Position numbers and translations under genes: made by a program. A DNA stretch of 7,657 bases, from positions 1 to 7,657 of the forward strand of contig DVJK01000016.1 in the NCBI GenBank assembly GCA_018716795.1, in the 5' to 3' direction. A model generated the notes under the pieces. It had not been told where the DNA came from. It did not search any database and saw nothing but the letters and a program-made list of their open reading frames with translations. The stretch is from Candidatus Scatomorpha merdipullorum. Its GTDB lineage: Bacteria; Bacillota; Clostridia; Oscillospirales; Oscillospiraceae. This document shows, piece after piece, positions 6,646 through 7,657 of this stretch (position 1 is the stretch's first letter; the number at the start of each line of letters is the position of its first letter).

Positions 6646-6660
6646 AGGAGGGCTGAGATT

Positions 6661-7125
6661 ATGAAGACCGTTTCATTCAGGCTCAACACCGTGCTCGCGG
6701 CCGTCGCGGGCCTTGGCTGCCTGGCCATTGTCCTGGCCCGCGCGCTCGCGCCCTACATGGTTGTTATCCCCCTGGTGAGCATCCCCAACATCGCCGCGGT
6801 CAGCGTCGCCGCCGTCGTGGTGGACGGCTACCTCGACTGGAAGAAGCCCATCCCCGGCCGCAGCTGGACGCTCACCGCCGCGCTCGCCGCGCTGACCTTC
6901 TGGCTGCTGCCCTGGGCCGCCGGGCTCACGACCGCCGCCGAGGCCCTGCGCGTCGGCGTCATAGGCGGCCTCGTCTTCGCGCTGATTGCCTTCATGTTCA
7001 CCGGCATCCGTCAGAAGATAGCCTCCGGCCCCGCCGGCAAGGGCTGGCTCGCCTACGTCTCTCCGCTCGCCGCCGGCTTTGTGCTCTTCCTCGCCTTCCA
7101 GGCGTTCATAGAAGTGATACTCTAA
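6661..7125 (+). CDS. Small polytopic membrane protein, unknown, Rnf-cluster partner
   Basis: A 154-residue protein I do not recognise. It is strongly hydrophobic with about five membrane segments (near 10-30, 33-56, 69-90, 95-115, 129-154) and a polar DWKKPIPGRS loop at 59-68. The only cysteine is Cys20; the Gly-x-Cys-Pro type motif that holds the membrane [2Fe-2S] cluster in RnfA and RnfE is absent, and the length is below their usual 190-plus residues. An excellent ribosome binding site, AAAGGAGGG (6644-6652), overlaps the rnfG stop 8 bases before the ATG, so it belongs to the same operon. It stands where rnfE normally follows rnfG in clostridial operons. It may be an accessory or substitute membrane subunit; no function is assigned. 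Confidence 0.85.
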   Translation: MKTVSFRLNTVLAAVAGLGCLAIVLARALAPYMVVIPLVSIPNIAAVSVAAVVVDGYLDWKKPIPGRSWTLTAALAALTFWLLPWAAGLTTAAEALRVGVIGGLVFALIAFMFTGIRQKIASGPAGKGWLAYVSPLAAGFVLFLAFQAFIEVIL

Positions 7126-7161
7126 GCGGCTGCGAAAGCAAAACCAGAGTGATTTGTCAAA

Positions 7162-7657
7162 CTAAGTGCAACAGGAATTGAGCTCGAAGTCCCATAGTTC
7201 CTGAGCAGAATGGAAGTTCAGAACTTTGCGAGGCCTGGCGTTGATTAACGCCAGGTTTCGTTTTAGCGTGGCGGGAGCGACACGGGATAGATTCCTGCCC
7301 TTGGGATAGAACTCCCGGAGCAGGCCGTTGAGATTCTCGTTTGTGCCCTTCTGCCAGGCGCAATAGGGGTCGGCAAAATAGACCTCGCAGTGCAGCCGTT
7401 CCTCAATTCTGCGCCAGTTGGCAAATTCAGCGCCACGGTCGCAGGTGATCGTCTTGACCAGCTGGGGCGGAAAGGCAGACAACGCAGAGACGATCGCATT
7501 CTCCATGGTCTCCGCCCGCCGGTCAGGCATCTTCACGGCAATGTAAAAACGTGTCTTGCGTTCCGCCAGAGTAGCGAAGCAGGCTTTGCTCTTGCCCTGG
7601 CCGCTTACGACCGTATCCGCTTCCCAGTGACCGGCTTCTTTCCGGCTGTACACGGAC
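7162..7657 (-). CDS. IS30-family transposase, C-terminal catalytic part (start outside window)
   Basis: DDE transposase that excises and inserts its IS element. The visible part of about 164 residues carries the whole catalytic core: HWEADTV with the first Asp, TCDRGAEF with the second, and NENLNGLLREFYPKG with the Glu, followed by the family's NARPRKVLNF region. The reading frame is open to the window edge, so the N-terminal DNA-binding domain lies outside. No frameshift is seen in the visible part, which suggests the gene may be intact. It runs opposite to the rnf cluster, with 36 bases between the two stop codons. Confidence 0.95.
   Translation of the reverse strand, partial: SVYSRKEAGHWEADTVVSGQGKSKACFATLAERKTRFYIAVKMPDRRAETMENAIVSALSAFPPQLVKTITCDRGAEFANWRRIEERLHCEVYFADPYCAWQKGTNENLNGLLREFYPKGRNLSRVAPATLKRNLALINARPRKVLNFHSAQELWDFELNSCCT
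7234..7264 (+). terminator. Terminator-like hairpin inside the IS, facing the rnf cluster
   Basis: CCTGGCGTT (7234-7242) pairs perfectly with AACGCCAGG (7247-7255) around a GATT loop and is followed by TTTCGTTTT (7256-7264) on the plus strand. It lies within the transposase coding region but points the way an intrinsic terminator for rightward transcripts from the rnf genes would. No other terminator is visible after the 154-residue membrane protein. Confidence 0.5.

Larger units (their letters stand above)
7150..7657 (-). mobile_element. IS30-family insertion sequence, one end only
   Basis: The transposase-bearing element enters from the right edge and ends shortly after the rnf cluster. 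The element's terminal repeat probably lies around 7150-7175, since the stop codon of the transposase falls in a stretch (TTGCACTTAGTTTGACAAAT on the minus strand) of the kind found at IS30 ends. The other end is outside the window, so neither the inverted repeats nor the target duplication can be confirmed. Base composition here is visibly less GC-rich than in the rnf genes. Confidence 0.75.

Overview
The window looks like the chromosome of a GC-rich gut-type Firmicute, most likely Oscillospirales (Clostridia). This is inferred from strong AAGGAGG-type ribosome binding sites, consensus sigma-A promoter boxes, short-headed lipoprotein signal peptides, a Rnf-type gene order (C-D-G) and frequent ATA isoleucine codons despite high GC. 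The genus cannot be fixed from this sequence.

Layout. (1) A leftward OmpR-family response regulator (11-691) starts at a TTG behind a near-consensus promoter. Its receiver domain lacks the phosphoacceptor aspartate. (2) A 342-base divergent intergenic region carries that promoter, phased TTAA boxes on both sides, a weaker rightward promoter and a GC-rich structured leader. (3) A rightward cluster follows: a duplicated-domain lipoprotein (1034-2134), the lipoprotein flavin transferase ApbE (2136-3230), a 129-base spacer with four hairpins, then rnfC (3360-4649), rnfD (4646-5626), an enlarged rnfG-like flavoprotein (5623-6645) and a small polytopic membrane protein (6661-7125). rnfC/rnfD and rnfD/rnfG overlap by ATGA. 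(4) A leftward IS30-family transposase (7162 to the window end, start outside) sits right behind the cluster, at the place where rnfE, rnfA and rnfB would be expected.

How the genes may work together (inference). RnfC would take electrons from NAD(P)H or another cytosolic donor through its FMN and two [4Fe-4S] clusters. RnfD and the RnfG-like protein would carry covalent FMN attached by ApbE, and RnfG ends in two extra, nearly identical FMN-binding modules. The surface lipoprotein has two divergent modules that appear to be relatives of the FMN-binding fold. The whole resembles a flavin-based, outward-facing electron transfer chain, in line with published flavinylation-linked Rnf-like and ApbE loci. 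No rnfA, rnfB or rnfE is visible, and a 154-residue membrane protein without their cysteine motif follows rnfG. The most notable points are the truncated Rnf set, the recently duplicated FMN module, the degenerate FMN-like lipoprotein and the regulator with Glu in place of the phosphorylated Asp.
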